A stretch of DNA of 64,000 nucleotides from assembly GCA_947172415.1 (NCBI GenBank), contig OX359197.1:4340001-4404000 (forward strand), given 5' to 3'. The notes under the pieces were generated by a model that had not been told where the DNA came from, searched no databases, and saw nothing but the letters and a program-made list of their open reading frames with translations. Origin of the DNA: Chondrosia reniformis. Lineage: Eukaryota; Porifera; Demospongiae; Chondrillida; Chondrillidae. Numbering within the stretch: the first letter of the stretch is position 1; the number at the start of each line of letters is the position of its first letter. Shown one piece after another: positions 23,901-34,344 of this stretch. Position numbers and translations under genes: made by a program.

Positions 23901-25932
23901 AACAAAAAACTGTGTCTTAATTTAGATGCTCAAAATTATCGAAAGATGAACAACCCAAAAGATTTGAAAACTAATGTTCACAATGTACAGAATTATTAAT
24001 GCTGCTAAAGCATACACACATTGTCCTTCTTTCTTATTTTACCCTCTAACATGAGAATATACTGCATATGACTATTCATGTACTTGTTTGTACCTGTCCA
24101 TCAAGAACCCTAGAATTGCTTGTCCACCCACGAGTGCTCTACTACTGAGCTATCATTACCACAGCAATGTTTATATAGGGCCTCCCTCTTATACCTGCTA
24201 AATGTTTCCTTGATAATTGGCTTAATTAGAATCAGATTCAGCTGACTAATACTATGTATCATATAACCACATACATATGTATATACATACCTTACAGGCT
24301 CTTGAAAGGTGGTGGTTGGGAACAATAACCCATTCAATGCCGTGCTTCAAGAGTACTGGAATAACCTTTTCTGTGAAGACCATTTCAGCTGGAAAGAACC
24401 CTTTTGAATAGCTATTGGAACTCCAAGTCTTGGCATAGATTAATTTATGAATACCAATCTCTTTATCCAGTGCATTTCTACCAAATAAATTGATAGCCAG
24501 TATTAATGACTAAATCTAAACAATTAAATTGTCATAAAATAGAAAGATTCCTACAGAAGATATGTATAACTCAATCCTTACTTGTCAACAAGAGCTGCAA
24601 TGACGTGATGATAAGAAAATGATACAAAATCCAGTTTGGGGAAGCCCCCTGAAGTCTTTAGGCTGTTTATGGCTTTAGCATAAGTAACATTCCAACCAGG
24701 AGCATATATATGATTATTTTCAGCCAAATTGTTCAAATTTTCTATAAGACATCCACTGAAACTTACCTATATATAGTGTCAGAACCAAACTGCAGCTTGA
24801 TTAGGTATATATACTTTATATACGTACGTATATAATACCATTTTCCTATAGATATGGTTTTGTCCACATGAGGTTAAGAAAACATGAACAAAATAAACTG
24901 TACATGCATATAGAAATTCGGTGTTCTGATTGTTCATATATCTTTCATACTGCATGCATAATGTACTGTATACTGTATATATATGTCCTTCAGGATTGCA
25001 ACAATACAAATATCAGTCTCTAAATTTATACCTGTGCTCCCATATCTGGGTATTGCTGGCATGATTGTACAGCATCATAGGCATAGTGCTGGTAATCATT
25101 TACTCTGTCAGCTGGAAAGGTAAGTAAAATGCTTTTTTAAATGTAAACGATCCGCTGGTTATGTATTCTTATATAGCATATAGATATTTGTAGTAGGCAG
25201 TATGTAATTAAATGCTACTCCTATATACTTCGTAAGTGGTGTCAAGTATTCATATTCTTGAAACTAAGCTTGATTTGAACAAATATTCAATAGAATTATG
25301 GGGAGAAGTTAGTGGGTTTTCTCCTTGTGGCAACAGCAAATTATGAGGTTCAAATTTAGGTTATATTGTGTCTAGTATTCCAGATAACATTATCCAAAAT
25401 AAGGAGGTTAGCTATAGATAGTATAGGAGACTGTTCATTGGTCAAAAGAAGAAAGTTCTTTGTATTGCTTGTATAGTGAAGTGCTTTTATTATTTGCATT
25501 CAATGCAGATAAAATGATTTACATAGCTAACATGAAGAAAGCTTAAGCTTGCTGCACTAATGATTCTTACTTTTACCCGAGGCAGCTGTATACGAGCTTA
25601 ATTAGCTACTACTTAAAACACTCTATGCAGTTTGTGTCAAGTTAATTATAGAAACAAAATTCTACTCTGGCTGGGGATATATGTATGTACGTACTGTTGT
25701 TTATACACCATAGACCATGGTTAGGCCTCTATATTGCCTTCACCTAGCTATGCACATGTTTTAGTCAACGTAATTTCTAATGAGTGGAATGGAGGGCCTC
25801 ACCTTTACCAAATATACCATCTATGTCACTCTTCGGATGTTCACCCTGGGAAGATTGCAACTGAAGGGAATCGAAAGCTTTCTGATAAGTACGCTCATAA
25901 GAAGGGAGAATGTCAGGCCAATAGATTGGTTG
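17999..25932 (-). CDS. 13-exon glycoside-hydrolase-like protein (family uncertain), N-terminus not found
   Basis: Exons in order: 25803-25932, 25032-25111, 24582-24766, 24291-24477, 22989-23201, 22733-22918, 22106-22270, 21404-21499, 20989-21042, 20093-20363, 19233-19414, 18469-18510, 17999-18124 (stop TAA). All phases agree and total 1917 coding bases, i.e. 638 residues plus stop. Strong conserved-looking stretches are LAHDGDNAFGGGY (exon 22733), HIEAGGWVNPAGDFGSPQ (22106), WAMNERNWAVLTAAENMVE (21404), SGYMYYGNSGD (20093) and FHIWTFIYDYSG (19233). From memory these recall a group of large bacterial and algal proteins annotated as GH57-like carbohydrate hydrolases; I am confident that this is one conserved enzyme-like protein but not of the substrate. 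The acidic D-G-D-N and H-D pair could be catalytic or metal-binding (inference). About 100 N-terminal residues including any signal peptide are missing from my model; an upstream exon probably lies right of 25933. Confidence 0.75.
18066..18379. repeat. 156-bp direct tandem duplication over the last exon's splice acceptor
   Basis: Bases 18066-18221 and 18222-18379 are nearly identical. Copy 1 contains the acceptor and first 59 bases of the terminal exon 17999-18124. Copy 2 therefore carries a second acceptor and the same 59 bases of coding sequence (equivalent start near 18280), then reaches unrelated sequence. Confidence 0.9.
18592..18670. repeat. 18-bp tandem repeat, 4 copies
   Basis: The unit aacagagaggtatttacc is repeated four times with one change (aatagagagg in copy 3). 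It lies in an intron of the hydrolase-like gene, between exons 19233-19414 and 18469-18510, and abuts the MITE at 18671. Confidence 0.95.
18671..18912. repeat. MITE-like element, ~240 bp
   Basis: Left end atatactgtaaatccctta and right end, read in reverse complement, tatactgtaaatcccttta. The arms agree over about 25 bp, continuing into a TTAGCG block. The interior has further internal similarity (gctaaa / tttagc blocks). A TA target-site duplication is possible. It is in an intron of the hydrolase-like gene. Confidence 0.8.
19510..19582 (-). repeat. tRNA-like SINE remnant
   Basis: Read on the minus strand there is a head (ttgctgtggcaagt), an A-box-like block (cagtggcagagcactgg), and further on a B-box-like block (gtgttcaattttcc). 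The spacing is that of a tRNA, but the stems are poor. The head matches the element at 24095-24175, so this is a repeat family rather than a single tRNA gene. Confidence 0.45.
20600..20740. repeat. GTAT/GTGT-rich simple repeat
   Basis: The sequence is built from repeated tgtgtgcatgtatgta-type units. The open frames of 71 and 100 codons on the two strands are by-products of the repeat. Confidence 0.9.
21217..21356. repeat. 31-bp tandem repeat, ~4 copies
   Basis: The unit ccttccactagtatataaaa (31 bp with taatctataat) is repeated, the last copy being shortened. It lies in an intron of the hydrolase-like gene. Confidence 0.9.
23700..23965. repeat. Foldback (inverted-repeat) element
   Basis: The arms 23715-23840 and 23850-23965 are reverse complements over about 110 bp, including ctgtcagacaattcaaccct and gggggtcttcttcag with its complement. 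The loop is only about 10-15 bp (near 23840, agatggtaaaaaagg). Single-stranded DNA or RNA from this place would form a long hairpin. It lies in an intron of the hydrolase-like gene. A weaker relative lies at about 23440-23540. Confidence 0.85.
24095..24175 (-). repeat. tRNA-derived SINE or pseudo-tRNA
   Basis: On the minus strand the block tagctcagtagtagagcac is a near-perfect tRNA D-arm/A-box, and gggttcttgatgg further downstream resembles a weakened B-box. The head ttgctgtgg is shared with the copy at 19510-19582. The acceptor and anticodon stems do not pair well, so a working tRNA is unlikely; a tRNA-derived SINE is more likely. Confidence 0.55.
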
Positions 25933-26589
25933 CTGCAAGTGCCTATACATGGGATAAAATGCAAATTACAGAGACTATCTGAATTTACACAATAAAGAGT
26001 AATTTTGGATAGTTCATATTTTGTCAATAGGAAAACGTTTTCACAATTTTATCATTAAATATCATTCTGACTCTAAGACTATGCCAAGTTACAGATTCAT
26101 CGCCTTTTTCCTGAGAGAACTAAGTGGAAGTATAACTACAACTACAAGTATTATTCTAATTTTACTGTAAGTGGGGTTAATAATTTTACTACTAAACTTT
26201 AGACAAAAATGCCCAATTTTATTTGGAGGCCACAGCTGGAATGCAGCTGTCACAAGGTAGGCTTGAGCCAATTATGTGTGTATATATAAATTTCAGGAAT
26301 TATAGGCCTGCAATCTTACCATGAATAATTTGCAAATAATATGGAGAATTCTAAAATCAATATCAGAAAATGGCAAATGGAGCACAGGGGCTAGTGGAAG
26401 CTGTCAGTGTGAGGAATTCTGAGAATGAACTGCTCAAAGAATCAAGTGCAGGTGTTATTGATTTAGAGTCTAAATATGTGTGATTGACATTGCTGCAACT
26501 CTGATAATCTCCAACTCCAGCAATCCAGTCAGCCAGACCTTGCCCCAAGACCAACACATCTATCCTATCAAGGTAGTTACATCCTTTCA
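25933..26589. other. Gap between the hydrolase-like gene and the hAT relic
   Basis: The missing 5' exons of the hydrolase-like gene should lie here or beyond. A possible small exon near 26312-26342 (minus) has consensus splice sites, but its end phase does not fit exon 25803-25932. I cannot support it. Confidence 0.35.
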
Positions 26590-27835
26590 TGTGCTGGTGT
26601 CCAGCTGAACAAACTAAAATGCTTCAAAGAGATTCTAGAGGAAAATGCATATCAACTCACAGGTAGACGACACATGTTTGATCTTATACTATTCATTGCA
26701 TTGCAGGAACAAACTAGAATCAAGGAAGAAATCAGTGGGAAGTTTGTGGCAGTTATTTTTTGATAGCACTCCATGGCTGGGAGAGGCTATGGTTGTTCTC
26801 CTACAGTATGCTGACTCAGATTGGCAGATTTAGCAGTGCCTAGTATGTCTACAACTTCTAGTAAAGAGCATGACGGTAGAGGAAAATGAACGAGAGCTGA
26901 TCAGTGTTTCATCAGTCCACTATAGCATCACATCTGACTGTCTTTTGGGTACCATGCAAGACTGAGCTGCAGTGAACAAAATTAATTAACTGCTATGCGT
27001 ACACTCAAGGTAGTGTATCACAACATCCTTGATGTAGACTGCTTTTCCACCCACTCAATCTTGTGGGGGAAAAAGGTGAATGCACCTCATTTGAATGAGT
27101 TCATCACGGCTTGGACTAGTCTTTTCAGCCACAGTCCAAAGGCACGCCTCCTTTAGAAGAACCAGACCAGTTTCTCTGCTGAGTTTTATTCTCCTACTCG
27201 GTGGAGATGTATCTGAAACTGGAACCTCCTGTGCTTGTTGACTTTGGCTTGTCTTTTGTTCAGATGATGTACAAACTAGAGGGAGATGGGGCACTATTAC
27301 TTCAGTGTTATGAGGTTGTTTCCTCATTATCTGCAGCAATTTAGATGACAAATCCTCATTACCCAAACCTGCAAGCTATTTCAGACAAATTAAACTTAGT
27401 AGAGGAAAAACACAGCTGCAGCATCAGCTTATACAATATGGTAATGCCTGCTTTCAATCTGCTTCATAAAAGACTCGCTATCCGCATTCAAAGCTGCTCG
27501 TCTGTATTCTCCTCAGAAGGTCTCGGAGATGAAGCCAGATTCAGCATTTATTGACAGTTTGTCTGCCTTTCCTTTTTATCCGCTCAGTCAACACTCTGCA
27601 GCCTGAAGAAGAATTACCCAAGTACGTGGCAAAGTCAGAAGATGTGAGCCCAGAAGACAGCTCACTGCAATTCTGGAAGGACAAGGCAACAACATAAACT
27701 TTGCCAACATGGTCTGCTACTGGCATGAAGGTACTAGTTGTGCAGCCATCTTCAGCAGGAGTATTGTCTGCAAGATTACCTGGAAACATCTCTTATGCTA
27801 CAGTACAATAAGCGTTAGACTAGTTATAACTGGGT
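26590..27835 (+). pseudogene. Decayed hAT-type transposase
   Basis: Plus-strand translation in shifting frames gives a long trail of hAT-like sequence. Near 26600-26760 are L-N-K-L-K-C-F and F-D-L-I stretches, then a broken V-I-F-D-S-T block (stop TGA at the F/D step). Near 26800-27000 are the D-S-D-W-Q-I and S-M-T-V-E-E-N-E-R-E-L-I stretches. Near 27225-27335 comes L-E-G-D-G. Near 27715-27760 is the C-terminal dimerisation signature (Q-P-S-S-A followed by V-F-S). At least eight frameshifts or stops. No BED finger or terminal inverted repeats were recognised. Family assignment rests on my recognition of the C-terminal Q-P-S-S-A motif and the general order. Confidence 0.65.
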
Positions 27836-29359
27836 TAGGTCTTCATTGTAAGATTCGGTGGATTGCCTAGATCGTTGGTTTATGCTGTATCTTAGAATTA
27901 TTATTCTGAGGGAAACTTCACAATGATATTGAAGGAGTTAGCATTGTGTGGAGTTGGCATTCTAAATTAAGTCCCGTTTTACTCTACATTACTGGTACTC
28001 TTAGCCTATTCTCTATGATTACGTAGACTTAACCAGACGCTGCATTGCATATATTAGCTCGCTAAGTGCTCACCAATGATAGGTAGTGTAGACTGCGCCT
28101 GTTTTGACCTCTTGCGTGACGTAAGAAAGGATACAAACTGCGAAAAATAACTCTGTCCAAATATTATAACGAAGTTTCTGCTTCATCTTCAATCGTTTAT
28201 ATAAAGACCCGTGACTTATCACGTGTACACGATACATGAAGCAACAGTTAGACCATAGCTTACATAGACTTACGTATAGTCGTAATCTCAACACACTGCA
28301 TATTTTTAATAAGGTCTCTTCATTTTTCTGTAAATGAATGTCAAACTTCAAGCATATAATATTTGTTATAAAAAAAGTTAAAGTGATAAAGAAGTGCTAG
28401 ACTATAGTGTTCAAAAAGACACCAAAATGCCTCGTTGAATTGTATCAAATTGCACAATTATCAATCGTTAAAGTGACTACTGAAAATGATTTTATGGCAA
28501 CTGGCTGGTTTCAGTGGGGACACAACCAACAAATTAATATGAGAATTTTGACTTGCTAGGCCCATGTCCTCCCATGCAGGAGATCTTAGACTTGCAAATT
28601 TTAGTAACTACACTGTATTAGGTGCACATGGGTACCATAAAATGCCCTCCTGCTACCAACAAACTCATGCATATAGAGCAATAGCTTACAGATTGCATAT
28701 AAGCTATAGACCACATGGCCTATATATCAATTAGATTATAGGTCTCATTCCAAAAAGCGCCAGTCTTCTTAACGGGTCTCAGTTAACAATCAATTTGCAA
28801 ACTAAAGCAAACACTTGATTTACTTTGAGAGCGAGCTAAGACCATAAAATTTGAATACATTCCCACTACTTGGTTTATAGACCATCTTGTAACTCGTGCA
28901 CAAGGGTATGAAAAGCTAAAGTAAAGTCTTTAATTGAGTGTAACTACGTATATAATATATTATAAATTGTCATGCCTATGCTTTGTTTCACACGCAGAGT
29001 CAACTTAATTACATACATACACCAAAGGTATGCACTGCATAATTATGCATCCTTAATTGCTGAACAGGAAGTACATACTTAACTTTCTTGTAACTTGTGC
29101 ATAAGAGCATGAAAAGGAAAGTCTTTAATTGAGTGTAACTAATATAAATTGTCAGGTCTGCTTTGTTTCACAGAGTCAACTCAATTAAGAAAGTATAAAC
29201 TGCATAATTATACATCCTTAATAAACAGGAAGTATACATGTAAAATGAAATATATACCTTAGTGGATGAATGAATCTGTATTATAGGAACATATAAATAC
29301 GACCTCATGATTATCACATAGTGACTTAGAGGTATATACATACAGCTGTAGCTACCACA
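27836..29359. other. Noncoding gap with dispersed-repeat fragments
   Basis: I see no gene. Two related blocks ending in gtctttaattgagtgtaact (at about 28870-28945 and 29085-29150) form a roughly 210-bp direct duplication. The promoter of the membrane protein starting at 29360 is expected just upstream; no clear TATA box is seen. Confidence 0.5.
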
Positions 29360-30817
29360 ATGACCACAGTAAAGTGTATCCCTACTATCCTATTGCTGGT
29401 AGGTCTTCTAACCATGATAGTCTTTCAGATAACATCTATTGGACTGCAAATCGTAGACCTTATCGGGAAAAGGGACAGTCAAGAGAATGGTAAAGTGGGA
29501 CAGAATGAGAGTGTTACTCAGACTAAAATGGATGAATTCAAACTGATTCAGAAACAATTTTTGGAAGAAGAGAGGAACCGCACTCAAGAGAAGCTGAACA
29601 GCTTGAAGGATATAATAGCAGAAGTGAGAGAGAACACTACAGAACTTATTCAGAGTGGTGAAGTGAAACAGCTTTTGGAAGAAGAGAGGAACCGCACTCA
29701 AGAGAAGCTGAACAGCTTGAAGGATATAATAGCAGAAGTTAGAGAGAACACTACAGAACTTATTCAGAGTGGTGAAGTGAAACAGCTTTTGGAAGAAGAG
29801 AGGAACCGCACTCAAGAGAAGCTGAACAGCTTGAAGGATATAATAGCAGAAGTTAGAGAGAACACTACAGAACTTATTCAGAGTGGTGAAGTGAAACAGC
29901 TTTTGGAAGAAGAGAGGAACCGCACTCAAGAGAAGCTGAACAGCTTGAAGGATATAATAGCAGAAGTTAGAGAGAACACTACAGAACTTATTCAGAGTGG
30001 TGAAGTGAAATAGCTTTTGGAAGAAGAGAGGAACCGCACTCAAGAGAAGCTGAACAGCTTGAAGGATATAATAGCAGAAGTGAGAGAGAACACAAGTTAT
30101 TCCATTCAGAGTGAATTAGACACTCTCATTTCCAAACTTCATTTGGTGAAATCATTTTGTAACATCTCCAGTTTCAATTGGAGAAGAGTGGCCTACATCA
30201 ATATGACTGATCCCGAAACAGAGTGTCCAAGTGGTCTTAATGAGGTCTCTAACAGCACAACAGGACAGAGAGCATGTGGCAAAAGTGTTATTGTAGGATG
30301 CTCTACAGTGACCTTTTCTGTGAATACTACGTACTCTCATGTATGTGGCTATGCCAGAGGTTATGCTTACTATACAATGGATGCATTTGCAGCTGGAGGA
30401 AATATAGATGCTCCATATGTAGATGGTCTCTCCATCACTCATGGCAACCCAAGGAAGCATCTCTGGACATTGGCAGTTGGTCTTAGTGAACTTACAGCAG
30501 AAATTGATAAAATTTCTAGGTGTCCAAGAGATACTGATCCATTTAACTTTCATAGGGTACCTGACTTTGTTGGTCATGATTTCTATTGTGAGGCTGGGTA
30601 CATTGGACCTGATTGGGAAAATAGGATTGCTTGGGAGGACCCTCTATGGGATGGACAGCAGTGTGTCTCAAGTACTGCACGCTCTTGTTCAAGATCTGGC
30701 TGGTTTCATTGTGAAATTTCATCCAGTCAAGAAGACATAGAAGTCAGGTGGTGTGCTAATACTGGTAACCATGATGAAGACTTTTATATTGACCTTTTGG
30801 AGATTTGGGTCATGTAA
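29360..30817 (+). CDS. Type II membrane protein with coiled-coil repeats and conserved ectodomain; one internal TAG
   Basis: ATG at 29360 opens a frame with a hydrophobic signal-anchor at residues 8-32 (PTILLLVGLLTMIVFQITS), then from about residue 68 five copies of a 38-residue charged repeat starting LEEERNRTQEKLNSLKD. Each copy carries two N-glycosylation sequons (NRT, NTT) and is likely a coiled-coil stalk. A TAG at 30011-30013 replaces the CAG seen in other copies at the same position, cutting the product to 217 residues. The frame then stays open to TAA? no: to the TAA-free end at 30815-30817, giving a C-terminal region of about 235 residues with 14 cysteines, motifs WRRVAYINMTDP, GYAYYTMDAF, VDGLSITHG and EVRWC, and ending LLEIWVM. 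I recall similar ectodomains in other sponge and cnidarian predicted proteins, of unknown function. No introns are needed. It could be a recent pseudogene, a polymorphic null or a sequencing error. Confidence 0.8.
29561..30090 (+). repeat. 114-bp coding tandem repeat, 4 full copies and one partial
   Basis: Copies start at 29561, 29675, 29789, 29903 and 30017. They are almost identical at the DNA level, including third codon positions, which shows recent expansion or gene conversion. The period of 38 codons keeps the frame. Confidence 0.95.
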
Positions 30818-31454
30818 ATTGCAACAGACTATAACTAAGCATGCAAAGCTGACAAGTGTGGTAGTTAGATACCGATCATTTTATTAGGAAATGATCAAAT
30901 TTTGCATAATTATTATATAACTCAATTCCTATCAATTTTGTGATTTCAATTAGCACTAAACAAAAGTGCAATGTATAATATTATTAATATTGTCTTTTTG
31001 AGTATACGTACATATATACAGTATATAGAACCTTCCATGACACCTTGGGATAACAGGCCTAGGGTTTGCTGTTTATACGTACATACTTGAGGTTGTTCTT
31101 TGTTTGAAGGTTTTAGAAAAAATGGCTTCCGTATTGATTTGTATGATACATACGTATGTATCCTAATGTAACTAGAGTGCATTGTTATAACCCATATGGT
31201 CTAGTTTATCAATTACAAATTGCAATTAGATTATCACATTTATTAGGTAGCATTTTATAAAGAAAGCAAGTTGCATTTGTAGAGGAAAATTGAAAAATGG
31301 AAATGTGAATTAAGGTAAAGGACAATCAACTTTAGGATATGTTAGTGTAACAATGTAACACTGAGAGTATACATACACATTTATTCAGCATACGTATACT
31401 AAATATTCAGTAAATTGCTTTAAGCTGTTTTGTTGCTGTGAGTAGTCTTGGTTA
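30818..31454. other. Convergent intergenic gap
   Basis: This lies between the plus-strand membrane-protein gene and the minus-strand dispanin gene. The minus strand has AATAAA at 31385-31380, about 70 nt past the dispanin stop, which is a good candidate polyadenylation signal. Nothing else was recognised. Confidence 0.55.
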
Positions 31455-33938
31455 TTATCCCAATATTTCCGGGTTCAGTCTTATATAGATGTAAGCACCT
31501 AGTGCACCAATTGCTATAAGATTGGCAAAAATTCCAATTGCTGTGGTAAGTATATTCAGTTTCTTAACTTCATTGGAGACTACTCTAGCCTGATCCAGCT
31601 GTCCAGTAAACTTCAAACCACGTACCTATTACGTACAAAATTACTGTAATCATACACTTTAACATACGTATACAAGAATACCATACTACACTTTAAATAC
31701 TAATTAAAGCTTAAAAGAGACATATACTACCTATGGGAAAAATAGGGGAATGCCGATCTTAAAGCATTGATATTATCATCATTGAACTCTGGATATTATC
31801 TCTGCCAGGATATAATATCCAGAGTTCAATGATAATGATATACTACTGTAATTCGGGAAATTTTCGTTGTTAAAATATTTCTGTGGTTATTTTCGCTGGT
31901 TTATTTGTTCATGCAAATCAAAAAGTGCGGATGGTTTAGACCATGAAAATATTTCAATACAAAAATTTATCACACGAAAATTCCCCCCTTGCTTATATAC
32001 AAACATGCAGCTGAATTAAAACTTTTGTTTGGCATTTTAAGGATATATATAATATAATATAACATATTACCTCCCTGCTTTTAGCTATTGCCCAAATACC
32101 CATTATCCAGCAACAGAAGAGGGTGTTAATGATTGACCATATCAAATAATCAGCAGGCTCCTCATCCGATTGATTAGATGGTCCCATAGGACGCAAGTAT
32201 GAGGGCTGCATGACAGTTGGCCTAGGCTGGGATGGACCCTGCAATACATTTGGAAATGAAATGGTGAAGAAGAAATTTTCAAATGTAATAAAATAAATGT
32301 ACGTATAAAACCTTACCACATACAGTAAGAAATACATGTACCACTATGTAACATGTTTTCTACAACATTTTGGAAAGGAGATGCCACCACACATTCACAA
32401 ATACTCAATTAGTTTTAAGTATTGTAGGTCATTAAACATGCCCTTTTATGGAATGACTTGGGATAAGAGGTAGTACAAATAGTGCAATAACAAACTCAAA
32501 AAAAGCAGCCATATATCTACACTTTGAACCAGTTGATATTATTACTACGTACGAGTAATATAAAACATCACTGTCCTACATGATCAAGACTAATAATCTA
32601 TAAGATTAACCGAGAATTATTAGGCTACAGGTCTTCTCTCTGTTCTTCTACTCTAAAGTGTGTCAGACAGTTCTTTCTGGGAATACCACTTTTCATCACT
32701 GCCTCTAGGAATACCTTTTGAATCCTTTGATTCTCAGGGTTACATATACAAAAATGGTATCATGATAATGTGAGGTGTTAATTAATCAAAGGCCTAATAT
32801 GACGGTTTAATAAATGTAATAAAACTTGAGCTAATGAAAGAATTTATAAAGATTGTACAGCAACTTTAAGGTTGTGCAGGATAGTATGGGGTAACGAAAC
32901 AAATCTTTAAACATACTACAACTACTTTTCTTCTATGCTTAATTCCAGAGGCAGTATAGATATGGTTTAAAGGCTTTCTTTAAGTATAATCTGTCTAAAG
33001 CGGTAATTACATATTATGTTGATGACTTGATAGCAAATTGTATTGTAAATGTGACCTACGTAGCTGTCTAGATGTATCCAGTATGTTTGATTCATTGATT
33101 GATATTTGTCTATAGTGAATTTATTATGTATAAAATCTGAAAGATCTGTAATATGTGTGAAACAAAAACACCATAGGTTAGGGCATTATAGGAACACTAG
33201 TAGGAACTTTTGCAATGTCTACAGAGATATACAATTACAGTATACTGGCCATTACTAATTGTTATGTCCTTGATTAAATTGGCATTCTATAGCTGCAGTC
33301 CTTCTGTCATTAAGTTTCTCAGGGTAATTGTCACAGACAGCTGACTGTTGAAAAGTTGTTTAACTGTGTCCAAAATATTAAAAGGCTGATATTATAAGTA
33401 TTGGAACCTATATCTACTAGTTAAGATGCCTACCAGTAAATTAACATTGACCCTGACATGGCCTAAGGATTTATCAATCTCCTGCAATTAACAGTAGTTT
33501 ATACACAGTGGAGGTTAGTTCTATGAATAAATGTTCCCTTACCGGGGCAAAGGCAGTCCCAAAGGTCTCTGCCGTTGGATGAACTACCACAGGATCAGTA
33601 GCCGAGTAAGGTTTAGGTGCCATGTCCTGAAGGGGTGTGGCTCCTTCTTGGGGTGTATATGGAGGAGGATCATAATTCGGATCTTCCTTGGCTATTAGTA
33701 AGAAAAACAAGAGTAATTTTAAGACCACGCTGATTTATAGGCATCTTTAACAATTGAGCTGAACGCAAATGCACTTATAAGCTGTGCCACGCCACATTAA
33801 CATCGATCGTAGGATTAGGATAGGAAATTCTCAACATCATCAAAAAACAAATCTTCCTTAAAAGGCTAACGTACTTTGAGCGATGTCATCATCATCGCTT
33901 GAATCAACTTGAACTAAAGGTTTGTATTCTTCTGACAT
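31455..33938 (-). CDS. Dispanin / CD225-domain (IFITM-like) membrane protein
   Basis: Four exons with agreeing phases: 33875-33938 (ATG), 33543-33691, 32071-32238 and 31455-31625 (stop TAA); 183 residues. The N-terminal half is acidic and proline-rich (SSDDDD; DPPPY, a PPxY motif that could bind WW-domain ubiquitin ligases). The C-terminal half is the CD225 core: DYLIWSIINTLFCCWIMGIWAIAKS, with the double cysteine next to the first membrane segment, then a cytosolic loop (SNEVKK) and a second membrane segment (AIGIFANLIAIGALGAYIYI). Dispanins include vertebrate IFITM proteins and PRRT2; the group is older than vertebrates. In IFITMs the cysteines are palmitoylated and the protein sits in endosomal or plasma membranes; a similar placement here is inference. 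An antiviral role should not be assumed from the fold alone. Confidence 0.88.
31770..31840. repeat. Perfect-type hairpin, ~27-bp arms
   Basis: Arms ttatcatcattgaactctgg / ccagagttcaatgataatga flank a short loop (tctctgccagg). It lies in the last intron of the dispanin gene. Confidence 0.85.
32239..33542 (-). other. Intron of the dispanin gene
   Basis: This 1.3-kb intron separates the PPxY exon from the CD225 exon. I see no coding sequence, strong repeat or element in it. Confidence 0.6.
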
Positions 33939-34344
33939 ACTGATAGTCCGTGCAACTGGGAAACAGTAGTGGAGTTCCAAAGAAGACTTAGAGAATAACT
34001 GTGAGTAATAATCGGAAGGAAGGCTGTTGTGTAAACGCAATCACATGCGACATGTGTACTACTCACGTGACCAGATCACTACATATTCTCGCGTCCCTCC
34101 ATATGAGCTATATATATAATAGATACTGAGCCATGGCCATCGGAAATTAATAATTTCATGCAGATAATGTGCTAGTTCTCTGGTCTGGTAATGTGGAGAC
34201 TATGATCATGACTGTGTATGGAAGTTTGGTGAACAGACTCCACATGGATGCAGTGAATGTGCTGCTAATAATAACTTTCCTATATTATATAGCCATTATA
34301 TTGACAATGATAAATGATGTATTAGCTGCAACAAAGCCATATAT

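Noticed and set aside
24095..24175. A functional tRNA gene
   Set aside because: The A-box is good but the stems do not pair and the B-box is weak; a related copy elsewhere points to a SINE.
26363..26590. 75-codon minus frame as the missing 5' exon of the hydrolase-like gene
   Set aside because: It overlaps the plus-strand hAT trail's start, its end phase does not fit exon 25803-25932, and it lacks a signal peptide.
29408..30043. 211-codon minus-strand open frame opposite the coiled-coil repeats
   Set aside because: It repeats with the same 114-bp period as the plus-strand gene and has no features of its own. It is a shadow of the repeat.
30152..30577. 141-codon minus-strand frame and plus-strand shadows at 30274-30740
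   Set aside because: They overlap the conserved ectodomain in other frames, which clearly codes in frame with 29360.
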